A stretch of DNA of 64,000 bases from Agromyces soli (GTDB lineage Bacteria > Actinomycetota > Actinomycetes > Actinomycetales > Microbacteriaceae): contig NZ_CP094533.1 in NCBI RefSeq assembly GCF_022811605.1, positions 2,170,001 through 2,234,000 on the forward strand, written 5' to 3'. Positions 17,318 to 26,586 of the stretch are shown one piece after another. The stretch's first letter is position 1. Every line of letters begins with the position of its first letter. A model generated the notes under the pieces. The model was not told where the DNA came from, searched no databases, and worked only from the letters and a program-made list of their open reading frames with translations. Both the position numbers and the translations under genes were made by a program.

Positions 17318-18982
17318 ATGATTCGAACCAAGCGCCGACTGGTGCTCGCGCTCGCCGCGGGCGCCTCGGCCCTCGCCCTCGGGCTGTCCGGCTGCTCGCC
17401 CTCGGGCGGCTCGTCGGGCGGCGACGACGCGATCCTGCGGGTCTGGGCCGGCAGCGCCACCCCCATCAACAACAACTTCAACCCCTTCGCCGTCGACACC
17501 GCCGTGCACGCGACCTTCGGCGCCATCTACGAGCCGCTGTTCTTCTTCAACCAGCTCTCCGCCGACCCGCCCACCGGCATGATCGGCGACAGCTACGAGT
17601 ACAGCGACGACGGCAAGACCCTCACCGTGAAGATCAAGCCCGATCTCAAGTGGAACGACGGCGAGCCCCTCACCGCCGAGGACGTCGCCTTCACCTTCGG
17701 CTACGGCTCGAACGTCAGCGAGCAGTTCGTCTCGGCCGAGGCCACCGACGACACCACCGTCGTGCTCACCTACACCGAGCCGCAGTTCACGAGCGCCTCG
17801 CTCACCCTCGGCTCCACCTGGATCATCCCCAAGCACGTGTGGGAGAAGATCGACGACTTCATGGCGGAGACGAACCCCGAGCCCGTCGGCTCCGGCCCCT
17901 ACAAACTCAAGAGCTTCACCGAGGCCGCCTACACCGTCGAGGCCAACGAGCTGTTCCGCGACGGCGCCCCCGAGGTGACGCAGGTGCAGTACCTCGGCCT
18001 CGACTCGAACCAGTCCGCGCAGGACCTGCTCACCACCGGCAAGATCGACTGGGTCGGCCAGTTCATCGCGAACCCCGACGCCGTCACCGGCTCCGGGAAG
18101 ATCGCCACCCTCAACCTGCAGCAGGACCCGACGACGATCACGACCTGCGCGAACGCCGCGCTCGGCTGCACCGGCCCGCAGACCGACCCCGCGGTGCGTC
18201 AGGCGATCGACGTCGCGATCAACCGCTCCACCATCCGCGAGAAGGCCTTCGCCGGGCTCGCCGGCGAGTCGTCGCCCTCCTTCATGCTGCTGCCGCGCGA
18301 CGAGCAGTGGCTGAGCGACCCCGCCCTCACCACGAGCCCGCAGGAGCCCGACGTCGCCAAGGCGCAGCAGATCCTCGAGGCGGCGGGATACACGAAGCAG
18401 TCCGACGGCTTCTACGGCAAGGACGGCGCCTCCTTCGAGATCGACCTGTTCTCGCCCGACGGCTGGACCGACTACAACGACGCGGCCAAGCTCATCTCCG
18501 AGCAGGCTGCGGAAGCCGGCATCCGCATCAACGCGCGCACCGTGTCGGACGCCGAGTACTGGACCCCGATCCAGTCGGGCGACTTCCAGATGACGCTCTA
18601 CGGCCTCACCCAGAGCCTCGTCGCCGACCCGTACTCGAACTACCACGAGTACTTCGCCGGCACCTCGACCGTGAAGGTCGGCGAGACCCCGCTCGTCGGG
18701 CAGAACTACTCGCGCTACTCCAACCCGAAGGTCGACGCCGCCGTGCTCGCCGCGGGCGCCACTGAGGACGTGCCGACGAAGCAGGCCGCCTACGCGACCA
18801 TCCAGACGGAGATCGCGCGCGACCTGCCGTACATCCCGGTCGTGCTGAACGCCTCGCAGTCGTTCTTCAACGTCGAGAAGTTCAGCGGATGGCCCTCCGA
18901 CGACGACCTCTACGCGGCACCGCTGCCCTACCTCTCGGTGGCGAACGCGGTCGTGCTCACGCACCTGAAGCCGGCCGAGTAG
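17318..18982 (+). CDS. Family 5 extracellular solute-binding lipoprotein
   Basis: The 554-residue protein has a lipoprotein signal (ALGLSGC, Cys at about 27) and a Gly/Ser linker, then the large SBP_bac_5 fold: NPFAVDTAVHATFGAIYEPL, LTVKIKPDLKWNDGEPLTAEDVAFTF, and DPAVRQAIDVAINRSTI. This class binds peptides, nickel or, in several bacteria, cello-, manno- or chito-oligosaccharides. GAGAGGA at 17300-17306 is the ribosome site. It is the first gene of the operon with two permeases, two ATPases, a ROK regulator, a GH4 glycosidase and a sugar kinase, so an oligosaccharide ligand is more likely than a peptide. Confidence 0.88.
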   Translation: MIRTKRRLVLALAAGASALALGLSGCSPSGGSSGGDDAILRVWAGSATPINNNFNPFAVDTAVHATFGAIYEPLFFFNQLSADPPTGMIGDSYEYSDDGKTLTVKIKPDLKWNDGEPLTAEDVAFTFGYGSNVSEQFVSAEATDDTTVVLTYTEPQFTSASLTLGSTWIIPKHVWEKIDDFMAETNPEPVGSGPYKLKSFTEAAYTVEANELFRDGAPEVTQVQYLGLDSNQSAQDLLTTGKIDWVGQFIANPDAVTGSGKIATLNLQQDPTTITTCANAALGCTGPQTDPAVRQAIDVAINRSTIREKAFAGLAGESSPSFMLLPRDEQWLSDPALTTSPQEPDVAKAQQILEAAGYTKQSDGFYGKDGASFEIDLFSPDGWTDYNDAAKLISEQAAEAGIRINARTVSDAEYWTPIQSGDFQMTLYGLTQSLVADPYSNYHEYFAGTSTVKVGETPLVGQNYSRYSNPKVDAAVLAAGATEDVPTKQAAYATIQTEIARDLPYIPVVLNASQSFFNVEKFSGWPSDDDLYAAPLPYLSVANAVVLTHLKPAE

Positions 18983-19030
18983 GCGCGTGGTCCCGATGAG
19001 ACGACACCCTTCCGCACGGGCGGTGCGGGG

Positions 19031-20035
19031 ATGAGCTTCTACCTCCGACGGGTCGCCTTCTACCTGGTGACCTTCTGGGCGGCGATCTCGCTCAACTTCC
19101 TGCTGCCCCGGCTCCTGCCGGGCGACCCCGCGGCGATCATGCTCGGCAAGCTGCGCCGGGCGAACGCCGGCCGGCCGCTCTCCGAGGAGACGGTCCAGGC
19201 GATCACCGCGATCCTCGGTGCCGAGAAGGGCACCAGTCTCTGGGACCAGTACCTGGCGTACTGGGGCCGGTTGCTTCAGGGAGACCTCGGCGTCTCCTCC
19301 ACGAGGTACCCGGCCCCGGTCGCCGAGCTCATCTCCGCGGCGCTGCCGTGGACGATCGTGCTGGTCGGCACCGCGACCGTCATCTCCTTCGTGCTCGGCA
19401 TCGTCGTCGGCGCGTGGGTCGGCTGGCGGCGCGGCACCTGGCTCGACCACCTCGTGCCCGTCACGACGGTGTTCCAGTCGATCCCCTACTTCTGGCTCGC
19501 GCTCGTGCTCGTCGCGGTGTTCTCCGTGCAGCTCGGCATCTTCCCGATCATCGGCGGCTACGACGTGTTCGAGTTCCCGGGCGGGCCCGAGTGGAGCTGG
19601 GCCTTCCTCGGCAGCGCGGTCTGGCACGCCATCCTGCCCGCCACCACGATCGTGCTGTCCTCGATCGGCGGCTGGCTGCTCGGCATGCGCAACATGATGG
19701 TCTCCACGATGTCGGAGGACTTCATCGTCACCGCCGAGGCGAAGGGCCTCACCCCGCGCCGGATCCGCACGAAGTACGCCTCGCGGAACGCGGCGATCCC
19801 GAGCCTCGCGGGCTTCGGCATCGCGCTCGGCTTCGTCGTCGCGGGCTCGATCGTGATGGAGCAGGTGTTCAGCTATCCCGGCATCGGCAAGCTCATGATC
19901 CAGGCCGTGCAGGGGCTGGACTACGCGCTCATGCAGGGCGTGTTCCTCGTGATCACCCTCACGGTGCTCGCGGCGAACTTCGTCATGGACCTCATCTACG
20001 GCTTCATCGACCCGAGAGTGCGGCACAATGGCTGA
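19031..20035 (+). CDS. ABC transporter permease, DppB type
   Basis: The 334-residue protein has about six membrane helices, an N-terminal helix FYLVTFWAAISLNFLLPRLLPGDP typical of DppB/OppB, and the EAA loop EDFIVTAEAKGLTPRRI, which contacts the ATPase subunits. It lies 48 bp after the binding-protein gene and overlaps the second permease by 8 bp (20028-20035). It forms half of the channel for the substrate delivered by the family 5 binding protein. Confidence 0.92.
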   Translation: MSFYLRRVAFYLVTFWAAISLNFLLPRLLPGDPAAIMLGKLRRANAGRPLSEETVQAITAILGAEKGTSLWDQYLAYWGRLLQGDLGVSSTRYPAPVAELISAALPWTIVLVGTATVISFVLGIVVGAWVGWRRGTWLDHLVPVTTVFQSIPYFWLALVLVAVFSVQLGIFPIIGGYDVFEFPGGPEWSWAFLGSAVWHAILPATTIVLSSIGGWLLGMRNMMVSTMSEDFIVTAEAKGLTPRRIRTKYASRNAAIPSLAGFGIALGFVVAGSIVMEQVFSYPGIGKLMIQAVQGLDYALMQGVFLVITLTVLAANFVMDLIYGFIDPRVRHNG

Positions 20036-21146
20036 CCGGCAGACCCTCACCGAGTCCGGCTCCGGCGGCGAACTGCCCGGCGCCGGCGCCGAGACCGCCC
20101 CCGATCTGCCCTTCGGCGCGCCGATCGGCGCGGAGGCCGCGCGGGAGAGCGCCCGGGAGGCGACCGCCACCGCGGCCGTCGCCGCCGCGAGCGCCGCCGC
20201 CGTGCGGCGAGGCGGCCGCTTCCGCGGGCTCCTGCCGCGACGCTCCGGCAAGCTCGTGACCGGCCTCGTCATCGTCGGGGCGATCACCCTGTTCGGGCTG
20301 CTCGGCCCGCTCATCGCGCAGCCGCCGCGGGACTCGAACAACCCCGCGCTGCTGCCGCCCGGGCCCGAGCACTGGCTCGGCACCACGAAGCTCGGCTACG
20401 ACGTGTTCTCCCAGCTCGCCTACGGCACCCAGGGCTCGCTGTTCATCGGCCTCGTCGCCGGCCTCGTGGCGCTCGTGCTCGGGGTGCTGTTCGGCGTCTT
20501 CGCGGGCTACTTCGGCGGCATCGCGGACGAGGTGCTGACGCTCATCACGAACATCGTCCTCGTCATCCCGGGTCTGCCCGTCGTCATGGTGATCGCCGCC
20601 TACGTGCAGAACGCGGACGGCCTCGGGCCGCTCGCCCGCAGCTCGCTGCTCGTCGCCCTCGTGCTCGGCATCACGAGCTGGGCGGGCTCGGCGGTGGTGC
20701 TCCGCGCGCAGGCCCGCTCGCTCCGCACCCGCGAGTACGTGGCGGCAGCCCGCGTCGCCGGCGAGCGTCCCGCGCGGATCATCTTCGTCGAGATCCTGCC
20801 GAACCTCGTGCCGCTGCTGGCCGCGCAGTTCATCTTCGGCGTCATCCTCGCGGTGCTCGGCGAAGCCGGCCTCTCCTACCTGGGCCTCGGCCCGACCGGC
20901 TCGATCACGCTCGGCACGATGCTGAACGACGCGCAGACCGGGCAGGCCGTCGGCACCGGCGCCTGGTGGTGGTTCGTGCCGCCCGGGGCGATCATCGCGG
21001 CGCTCGGCGCCGGGCTCTCGCTCATCAACTTCGCGATCGACGAGGTCGTGAACCCCAAGCTCAGGCTCGCACCGGAGAACGCCAAGCGGCAGCGCAAGGC
21101 GACGAAGGCGGGCAAGGGCGTCGCGGACACTGGAGCATTCGCATGA
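20028..21146 (+). CDS. ABC transporter permease, DppC type
   Basis: The 372-residue protein begins with an unusually long, Ala/Glu-rich cytoplasmic tail of about 65 residues. It then has the DppC core: PPGPEHWLGTTKLGYDVFSQLAYGTQ, six helices, and the EAA loop EYVAAARVAGERPARI. The C-terminus is basic (Lys/Arg-rich). The start codon lies inside the DppB-type gene, and its stop forms ATGA with the first ATPase gene. Together with the preceding gene it makes the transmembrane channel. Confidence 0.92.
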   Translation: MADRQTLTESGSGGELPGAGAETAPDLPFGAPIGAEAARESAREATATAAVAAASAAAVRRGGRFRGLLPRRSGKLVTGLVIVGAITLFGLLGPLIAQPPRDSNNPALLPPGPEHWLGTTKLGYDVFSQLAYGTQGSLFIGLVAGLVALVLGVLFGVFAGYFGGIADEVLTLITNIVLVIPGLPVVMVIAAYVQNADGLGPLARSSLLVALVLGITSWAGSAVVLRAQARSLRTREYVAAARVAGERPARIIFVEILPNLVPLLAAQFIFGVILAVLGEAGLSYLGLGPTGSITLGTMLNDAQTGQAVGTGAWWWFVPPGAIIAALGAGLSLINFAIDEVVNPKLRLAPENAKRQRKATKAGKGVADTGAFA

Positions 21147-22048
21147 CGGCACTCGGCCAGGCGGTCCTCACCGCCACGAACGTCTCGATCGACTACGAGG
21201 TCGACCCGCCCGTGCAGGCGGTGCGCGGCGCCTCGCTCACCCTGCACCGCGGCGAGATCCTCGGCCTCGCGGGGGAGTCGGGCTGCGGCAAGACGACCCT
21301 CGCCTACGGGCTCAACCGGCTGCTGAAGGCGCCGGCGGTGATGACGGGCGGCGAGGTCGTGTTCCACGACGCGAGCGGCCGCGACGTCGACGTCGTGCAG
21401 CTGGACGGGGAGGCGCTGCGCTCGTACCGCTGGGACAAGGTGTCGATGGTGTTCCAAGGCTCGATGAACTCGCTGAACCCGGTGATGAACGTGCGCAAGC
21501 AGCTCCACGACGTCTTCACGACGCACCGGAAGGGGATGCCGAAGGCGGATCGCGAGGCGCGCAGCGCCGAGCTGCTCTCCCTCGTCGGGGTCGACCCGGC
21601 TCGGCTGTCGAGCTTCCCGCACGAGCTGTCCGGCGGGATGCGCCAGCGCGTCATGATCGCCATGGCGCTCGCGCTCGACCCGCAGGTGATGATCATGGAC
21701 GAGCCGACCACCGCGCTCGACGTCGTCGTGCAGCGCGGCATCGTGCGGGAGATCATGCGGCTGCGCGAACGGCTCGGCTTCGCGGTGATCTTCATCACGC
21801 ACGACCTGCCGCTGCTCATCGAGATCAGCGACCGCATCGCGATCATGCTGGAGGGCGAGATCGTCGAGCAGGGGGATGCCGCGAGCATCTTCCGCGATCC
21901 GAGGCATCCGTACACCAGGCGTCTGCTGCAGAGCTTCCCGAGCCTCCGGGGCGAGGGCGGCGCGTTCATCCGCACCGGGCTGACGGGGGCGAGCGCCGCC
22001 GTCACGGGCCCCACGGCGCTCGCCGACGGCGTGGGAGGCGCCGCATGA
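21143..22048 (+). CDS. ABC transporter ATPase, DppD type
   Basis: The 301-residue ATPase has Walker [10 protein letters not shown] (about 40-48), Q-loop [11 protein letters not shown], signature LSGGMRQRV, Walker [13 protein letters not shown] and switch His in ITHDLPLL. The C-terminal [14 protein letters not shown] segment is typical of the oligopeptide/dipeptide subfamily; the Cys-rich extension of DppD is absent. It is co-translated with both flanking genes through ATGA overlaps. Confidence 0.93.
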   Translation: MTALGQAVLTATNVSIDYEVDPPVQAVRGASLTLHRGEILGLAGESGCGKTTLAYGLNRLLKAPAVMTGGEVVFHDASGRDVDVVQLDGEALRSYRWDKVSMVFQGSMNSLNPVMNVRKQLHDVFTTHRKGMPKADREARSAELLSLVGVDPARLSSFPHELSGGMRQRVMIAMALALDPQVMIMDEPTTALDVVVQRGIVREIMRLRERLGFAVIFITHDLPLLIEISDRIAIMLEGEIVEQGDAASIFRDPRHPYTRRLLQSFPSLRGEGGAFIRTGLTGASAAVTGPTALADGVGGAA

Positions 22049-22902
22049 CCGCCCAGGCGTCGCGGCCCGCGGTGGAGGCCGGCTCGCTCCGCGCCGAGGG
22101 GCTGCAGAAGGACTTCCGGCTGCGCAGCGGCCTGAAGGTGCGCACGCTGCACGCGGTGCGCGGCGTCTCGCTCGAGCTCGAGCCGGGACGCACCGTGGCG
22201 CTCGTCGGCGAGAGCGGCTCCGGCAAGTCGACGATCGCGCGGATGTTCGCGAAGCTCGAGTCGCCGACGGGCGGGCGGATCCTGCTCGACGGCGCGCCGA
22301 GCGCGAACCGGGGGCGCGGGCTCGCCGCCTACCGGCGCGACGTGCAGATGGTGTTCCAGGACCCGTTCGGCTCGCTGAACCCGTTCCACTCGATCGTGCA
22401 CCACCTGGAGCGGCCGATCCGGCTGCACCACCCCGGTCTCTCGGGCGCCGAGGTGCGCGAGCGGGCCGAAGAGCTGCTCGAGCGCGTGCGGCTCTCGCCC
22501 GCGGCGAAGTTCGCCGACCGCCGCCCGCACGAGCTGTCCGGCGGGCAGCGCCAACGGGTCGCGATCGCACGGGCGCTCGCCCCCGGGGCGAGGTTCATCA
22601 TCGCCGACGAGCCGGTGTCGATGCTCGACGTCTCGATCCGCCTCGGCGTGCTGAACCTGCTCGCCGAGCTGCAGCGCCAGGAGCGGCTCGGCGTGCTCTA
22701 CATCACGCACGACCTGGCGACCGCCCGGCACTTCTCCGACGAGATCCTCGTGATGTACCGCGGGGAGATCGTCGAGCGCGGCCCGAGCGAGCGGGTCATC
22801 CTCGATCCGCAGCACGACTACACGAAGACCCTGCTCGACGCGGCGGCCGATCCCGACCGCCTCGGACAGCTCCGCGACGAGGTACGGCGGGAGGCGGGAT
22901 GA
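22045..22902 (+). CDS. ABC transporter ATPase, DppF type
   Basis: The 285-residue ATPase pairs with the preceding one. It has Walker A GESGSGKST (about 54-62), VFQDPFGSLNP, LSGGQRQRV, FIIADEPVSMLD and ITHDLATARHF. The C-terminus has the DPQHDYTKTLLDAA block of this subfamily. Its stop overlaps an ATG at 22899, but the ROK gene that follows is better started at 22965. Confidence 0.93.
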   Translation: MTAQASRPAVEAGSLRAEGLQKDFRLRSGLKVRTLHAVRGVSLELEPGRTVALVGESGSGKSTIARMFAKLESPTGGRILLDGAPSANRGRGLAAYRRDVQMVFQDPFGSLNPFHSIVHHLERPIRLHHPGLSGAEVRERAEELLERVRLSPAAKFADRRPHELSGGQRQRVAIARALAPGARFIIADEPVSMLDVSIRLGVLNLLAELQRQERLGVLYITHDLATARHFSDEILVMYRGEIVERGPSERVILDPQHDYTKTLLDAAADPDRLGQLRDEVRREAG

Positions 22903-22964
22903 GCGTTCGAGAGCGAATCCGCTCGACTAGAGTGACCAGCGCGACACCAGGGGAGGAGGTGGAG

Positions 22965-24119
22965 ATGAGCGCGATCGATCCCGGCACGCCGGCCTGGCTG
23001 GCGGCGCGCAACGACCGCACCGCCTTCCGGCTCCTGCTCGAGCACGGGCCGCTCACGCGCTCGCGGCTCGGCGCCCTCTCCGGCCTCTCCAAGCCCACCG
23101 CGACGCAGATGCTGCAGCGCCTCGAGCGGGTCGGACTCATCCACCCCGTCGGCGAGGTGTCCGGCGGCCGCGGCCCGAACGCCGTGAGCTACGGCGTGCG
23201 CGTCGACCGCATCACCGGCGTGGCGATCTCGGTGCTCGCGCACTCGATCCAGGCGGTCGTCGTCGACGCGCTCGGCGGCGAGCACCCGGTGGCCGAGATC
23301 GTCCCGCCGGGAGCGCGCTCCCCGGAGGGCGACGTGCAGTCGGCGATCCAGGCGGCCTGCGCGGCCGCCGGGGCCGACCCGGCCTGCGTCAGCCGCGTCG
23401 TCATCGGCGTGCAGGCGGCCTTCTTCGGCGAGGAGGACGAGCTCTCCCTCACCGACACGCTCCCCGGCTGGCCCGCGGTCGGCTCCGAGGCGCGGATCAC
23501 CCGCGAGCTCGGCATCGACGTCACCCTCGGCAACGACGTGAACCTTGCGGCGATGGCGGAGCGGGCGGCGGGCGTCGCCCAGGACGCCTCGAGCTTCGCG
23601 CTCTTCTGGATCGGCGACGGCCTCGGCGTCGGCATCGACCTCGGCGGCGCGGTCCACCGCGGCGCGTCGGGCGGCGCGGGCGAGATCGGCTACCTGCCGG
23701 TGCCGAAGACGGCGGCCGCCTTCGCCCCGGAGGCGAACGACTTCACCGACCTCCTCGGCGGTCCGGCGGTCGTCCGGCTGCTCGGCGGCGCACCGAGCGA
23801 GCCGCTCGCGTCGGCGCTGGAGCGGCTCGACGGCGACCCGGCCCTGCTCGACGCGCTCGCCGAGCGCATCGCGATGGCCGCGCACCCGGTGCTCGCCCTG
23901 CTCGATCCGGCGATGCTCGTGCTCGGCGGGCCGAGCGGCAGCGCGGGCGGCGACGCCCTCGCCGAGCTCGTCGCCGAGCGGATCGACCGGGCGGCGCACC
24001 CGAAGCTCGTCGTGCGGTCGAGCGGCACCGGCCCGCAGCCGGTGCTGCTCGGCGCCAGGCAGCAGCTCGTGCAGCAGATCCGCGACCGGCTCGAGGCCGA
24101 CATCCTGCCGCTCGTCTGA
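22965..24119 (+). CDS. ROK family transcriptional regulator
   Basis: The 384-residue protein has an N-terminal winged helix (about 10-75; LTRSRLGALSGLSKPTATQML) and a C-terminal ROK sugar-binding/kinase-like domain with GNDVNLAAMAE, DGLGVGIDLGGAVHRGASG and GEIGYLPV. In ROK kinases this last motif is GEIGH with a zinc- and substrate-binding His; here it is Tyr, and the CxCGxxGCxE zinc motif is missing, so it is a regulator rather than a kinase. I chose ATG 22965 because GGGGAGGAGG lies at 22950-22959; ATG 22899 in the same frame lacks a site. It probably controls this operon in response to the transported sugar. Confidence 0.85.
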   Translation: MSAIDPGTPAWLAARNDRTAFRLLLEHGPLTRSRLGALSGLSKPTATQMLQRLERVGLIHPVGEVSGGRGPNAVSYGVRVDRITGVAISVLAHSIQAVVVDALGGEHPVAEIVPPGARSPEGDVQSAIQAACAAAGADPACVSRVVIGVQAAFFGEEDELSLTDTLPGWPAVGSEARITRELGIDVTLGNDVNLAAMAERAAGVAQDASSFALFWIGDGLGVGIDLGGAVHRGASGGAGEIGYLPVPKTAAAFAPEANDFTDLLGGPAVVRLLGGAPSEPLASALERLDGDPALLDALAERIAMAAHPVLALLDPAMLVLGGPSGSAGGDALAELVAERIDRAAHPKLVVRSSGTGPQPVLLGARQQLVQQIRDRLEADILPLV

Positions 24120-24231
24120 GCGCGCCGCCCACCTCCTCCCGCGAACGACGCCCGGATCGGGCGGCGTGCCGCGACCCCACTGACCAGCACTCCGGCCGGG
24201 GCATCCCCGCCGTGCTCGAGAGAAGGACCCC

Positions 24232-25488
24232 ATGAAGCTCACCATCGTCGGCGGCGGATCGACCTACACCCCCGAACTCATCGACGGCTTCGCGCGCCTG
24301 CGCGCGCAGCTGCCGCTCACCGAGATCCACCTCGTCGACCCGGACCCGGACCGCCTGCGGCTCGTCGCCGGGATGGCGGGCAGGATGCTCGCGCGGGCGG
24401 GCCACCCCGCCCGGGTCGTCGGCACGAGCGACCTCGTCGCCGGCGTCTCGGACGCCGACGCAGTGCTCGTGCAGTTGCGCGTCGGCGGGCAGGATGCGAG
24501 GCAGGCCGACGAGACCTGGCCTCACGAGGCGGGCTGCATCGGGCAGGAGACGACGGGACCGGGCGGGCTCGCGAAGGCGCTGCGCACCGTGCCGGTCGTG
24601 CTGCGGATCGCGGAGGCCGTGCGCCGGCACGCGAAGCCCGACGCCTGGATCGTCGACTTCACGAACCCCGTCGGCATCGTGACCCGGGCGCTGCTCGAGC
24701 ACGGGCACCGCGCGGTCGGGCTCTGCAACGTCGCGATCGGCTTCCAGCGCCGCTTCGCGCGGCTCCTCGACGTCGGCCACGACGAGGTGCGCCTCGGCCA
24801 CGTCGGGCTCAACCACCTCACCTGGGAGCGGAGCGCGACCATCGACGGCCGCGACCGTCTGCCCGAGCTCATCGACGCCCGCCTCGGCGAGCTCGCCGAG
24901 GAGGTGCACCTCGCGCCCGCGCTCGTCGCGCAGCTCGGTGCGCTGCCCTCCTACTACCTGCGCTACTACTACGCGCACGACGAGGTGCTCGCCGAGCAGC
25001 TCGCCGAGCCGACGCGGGCCGAGGCGGTGCGGGCGATCGAGCACGAGCTGCTCGAGCTCTACGCCGACCCGCACGTCGACACCAAGCCGGAGGCCCTCGA
25101 GGGGCGCGGCGGCGCGTTCTACTCGGAGGCCGCCATCGAGCTGCTCGCCGCGATGCAGGGCGGCGACGCGGTGCCGCGGGTCGTGAACCTGCGCAACGAC
25201 GGCGTGCTGCCCTTCCTCCCCGACGACCACGTCATCGAGGTGCCGGCCCGCTACGTCGACGGCCGCTTCGTCGCGGAAGAGGTGGCGGCACTCCCGGACG
25301 ACTTCGCCGGCCTCGTCGCCGCGGTCGCCGGCTACGAGCGGCTCGCCCTCGATGCGGCGGTGCACGGCGGCCGCGACCGGGTGCTGCGCGCGATGCGGGC
25401 GCATCCGCTCGTCCTGCAGCACGAGCGGGCCGAGCGGCTCACCGAGCTGCTGCTCGCCGAGAACGCGCGCTTCCTGGAGTGGGCGTGA
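24232..25488 (+). CDS. GH4 family phospho-glycosidase
   Basis: The 418-residue protein begins with the Rossmann NAD+ site KLTIVGGGSTYTPEL and contains VQLRVGG, DFTNPVGIVT, the metal-binding Cys in GLCNVAIGF and the metal-binding His in VGLNHLTW. These are hallmarks of the NAD+- and Mn2+-dependent GH4 family that cleaves by oxidation, elimination and hydration. The length is that of 6-phospho-beta-glucosidases. Whether the substrate here is phosphorylated is uncertain, because uptake is by an ABC transporter and not a PTS; the next gene, a sugar kinase, may provide the phosphate. It overlaps that gene by 4 bp. Confidence 0.88.
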   Translation: MKLTIVGGGSTYTPELIDGFARLRAQLPLTEIHLVDPDPDRLRLVAGMAGRMLARAGHPARVVGTSDLVAGVSDADAVLVQLRVGGQDARQADETWPHEAGCIGQETTGPGGLAKALRTVPVVLRIAEAVRRHAKPDAWIVDFTNPVGIVTRALLEHGHRAVGLCNVAIGFQRRFARLLDVGHDEVRLGHVGLNHLTWERSATIDGRDRLPELIDARLGELAEEVHLAPALVAQLGALPSYYLRYYYAHDEVLAEQLAEPTRAEAVRAIEHELLELYADPHVDTKPEALEGRGGAFYSEAAIELLAAMQGGDAVPRVVNLRNDGVLPFLPDDHVIEVPARYVDGRFVAEEVAALPDDFAGLVAAVAGYERLALDAAVHGGRDRVLRAMRAHPLVLQHERAERLTELLLAENARFLEWA

Positions 25489-26510
25489 CCGCCGCGCGGC
25501 CGGGGCGCACCGCGATCCCGCCGGAACCGGCGCCCGCCGACGGCACCGCGGCCCCCGCGGTCGTCGTCGCAGTCGACGGCGGCGGCTCGAAGACCGATGC
25601 CATCGCCCTCTCGCTCGACGGCCGGGTCGTCGCCCGCCGCCGCGGCGGCGGGTCGAGCCCGCACTTCGACGGCCTCGCCAGCTCGGTCGAGACGATCGAC
25701 GCGCTCATCGGCGAGGTGTCCGGCGGTGCGCCGGTCGCGCAGGCGAACCTGTACCTCTCAGGGCTCGACCTCGACCGCGAGCTCGACGAATTCCGCGCCG
25801 AGCTCGCCGGGCGCCGGTGGGCGGGCCCCTCGACGGTCGTGGCGAACGACCTCTTCGCGCTGCTCCGCGCCGGCACCGACGAGCCCGACGCCGTCGTCAT
25901 CGTGTGCGGCACCGGCGTGAACGCGGCCGGGGTGCGGGCCGACGGGCGGGTCGTGCGGTTCCCGTCCCTGGGCGCGATCTCCGGCGACTGGGGCGGCGGC
26001 TCGGGGCTCGGCGCCGAGGCGCTGTGGCACGCCGCCCGCGACGCCGACGGGCGGGGCCCCGCGACCCGGCTCACCGGCGCCATCCTCGAACTGCTGCAGC
26101 TCGACTCGGTGCAGGAGCTCATCGAACAGCTGCACTTCGGCCGGCGCCAGGAGAGCTCGCTCGCCGTGCTCGCGCCGCTCGTCTTCGAGGCGGCCCGCCT
26201 GGGTGACGCGGTCGGCGCGTCGCTCGTCACCCGGCAGGCCGAGGAGATCGTCGCGTTCGCCCGAGCGTGCCTCGTGCGCCTCGAACTCCTCGACCGGCCG
26301 GTGCCGATCGTGCTCGGCGGGGGCATCCTCGCGGCGCGGGACCCGCTGCTGCTCGAGCCGATCGAGCGCGGCCTCGCCGAGATCGCCCCGCTGGCGACGC
26401 TCGCGATCGTCGAGCAGCCGCCCATCGTCGGCGCCGCGCTGCTCGCGCTCGCGAGCGCCGGGGCGGGGGAGGAGACGCTGACGAAGGCGCGGACGGCGCT
26501 CGCAGGATGA
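25485..26510 (+). CDS. BadF/BadG-type sugar kinase (N-acetylglucosamine kinase-like)
   Basis: The 341-residue ASKHA-fold protein shows phosphate-1 VDGGGSKTDAIAL (about 27-39), VCGTGVNAAGV and ISGDWGGGSGLGAEAL, followed by VLGGGILAARDPLL. This is the pattern of the BcrAD_BadFG family that includes N-acetylglucosamine kinases. GTG 25485 is chosen over GTG 25479 because GGAG at 25476-25479 is then well spaced and a GTGA overlap with GH4 is formed. It is the last gene of the ABC operon; phosphorylating a hexose or N-acetylhexosamine released from or present in the transported oligosaccharide is the likely job. Confidence 0.82.
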   Translation: MTAARPGRTAIPPEPAPADGTAAPAVVVAVDGGGSKTDAIALSLDGRVVARRRGGGSSPHFDGLASSVETIDALIGEVSGGAPVAQANLYLSGLDLDRELDEFRAELAGRRWAGPSTVVANDLFALLRAGTDEPDAVVIVCGTGVNAAGVRADGRVVRFPSLGAISGDWGGGSGLGAEALWHAARDADGRGPATRLTGAILELLQLDSVQELIEQLHFGRRQESSLAVLAPLVFEAARLGDAVGASLVTRQAEEIVAFARACLVRLELLDRPVPIVLGGGILAARDPLLLEPIERGLAEIAPLATLAIVEQPPIVGAALLALASAGAGEETLTKARTALAG

Positions 26511-26574
26511 CCCGCCTGGACACCGCGTATAGCCGACGCCTGGACGATGGTCAAGGAGGCCTGCTGAGCGGTCA

Positions 26575-26580
26575 TAGACT
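26575..26580 (+). promoter_or_regulatory. -10 box of leaderless mqo mRNA
   Basis: TAGACT stands exactly 6 nt before GTG 26587. An AGGAGG at 26554-26559 is too far upstream to serve either GTG. The arrangement implies transcription beginning at the start codon and sets the start of mqo. Confidence 0.5.
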
Positions 26581-26586
26581 GTGGGC

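Noticed and set aside
22899..22964. Upstream ATG extension of the ROK regulator
   Set aside because: The 22 extra residues are not regulator-like and lack a ribosome site, whereas ATG 22965 follows GGGGAGGAGG at ideal distance.
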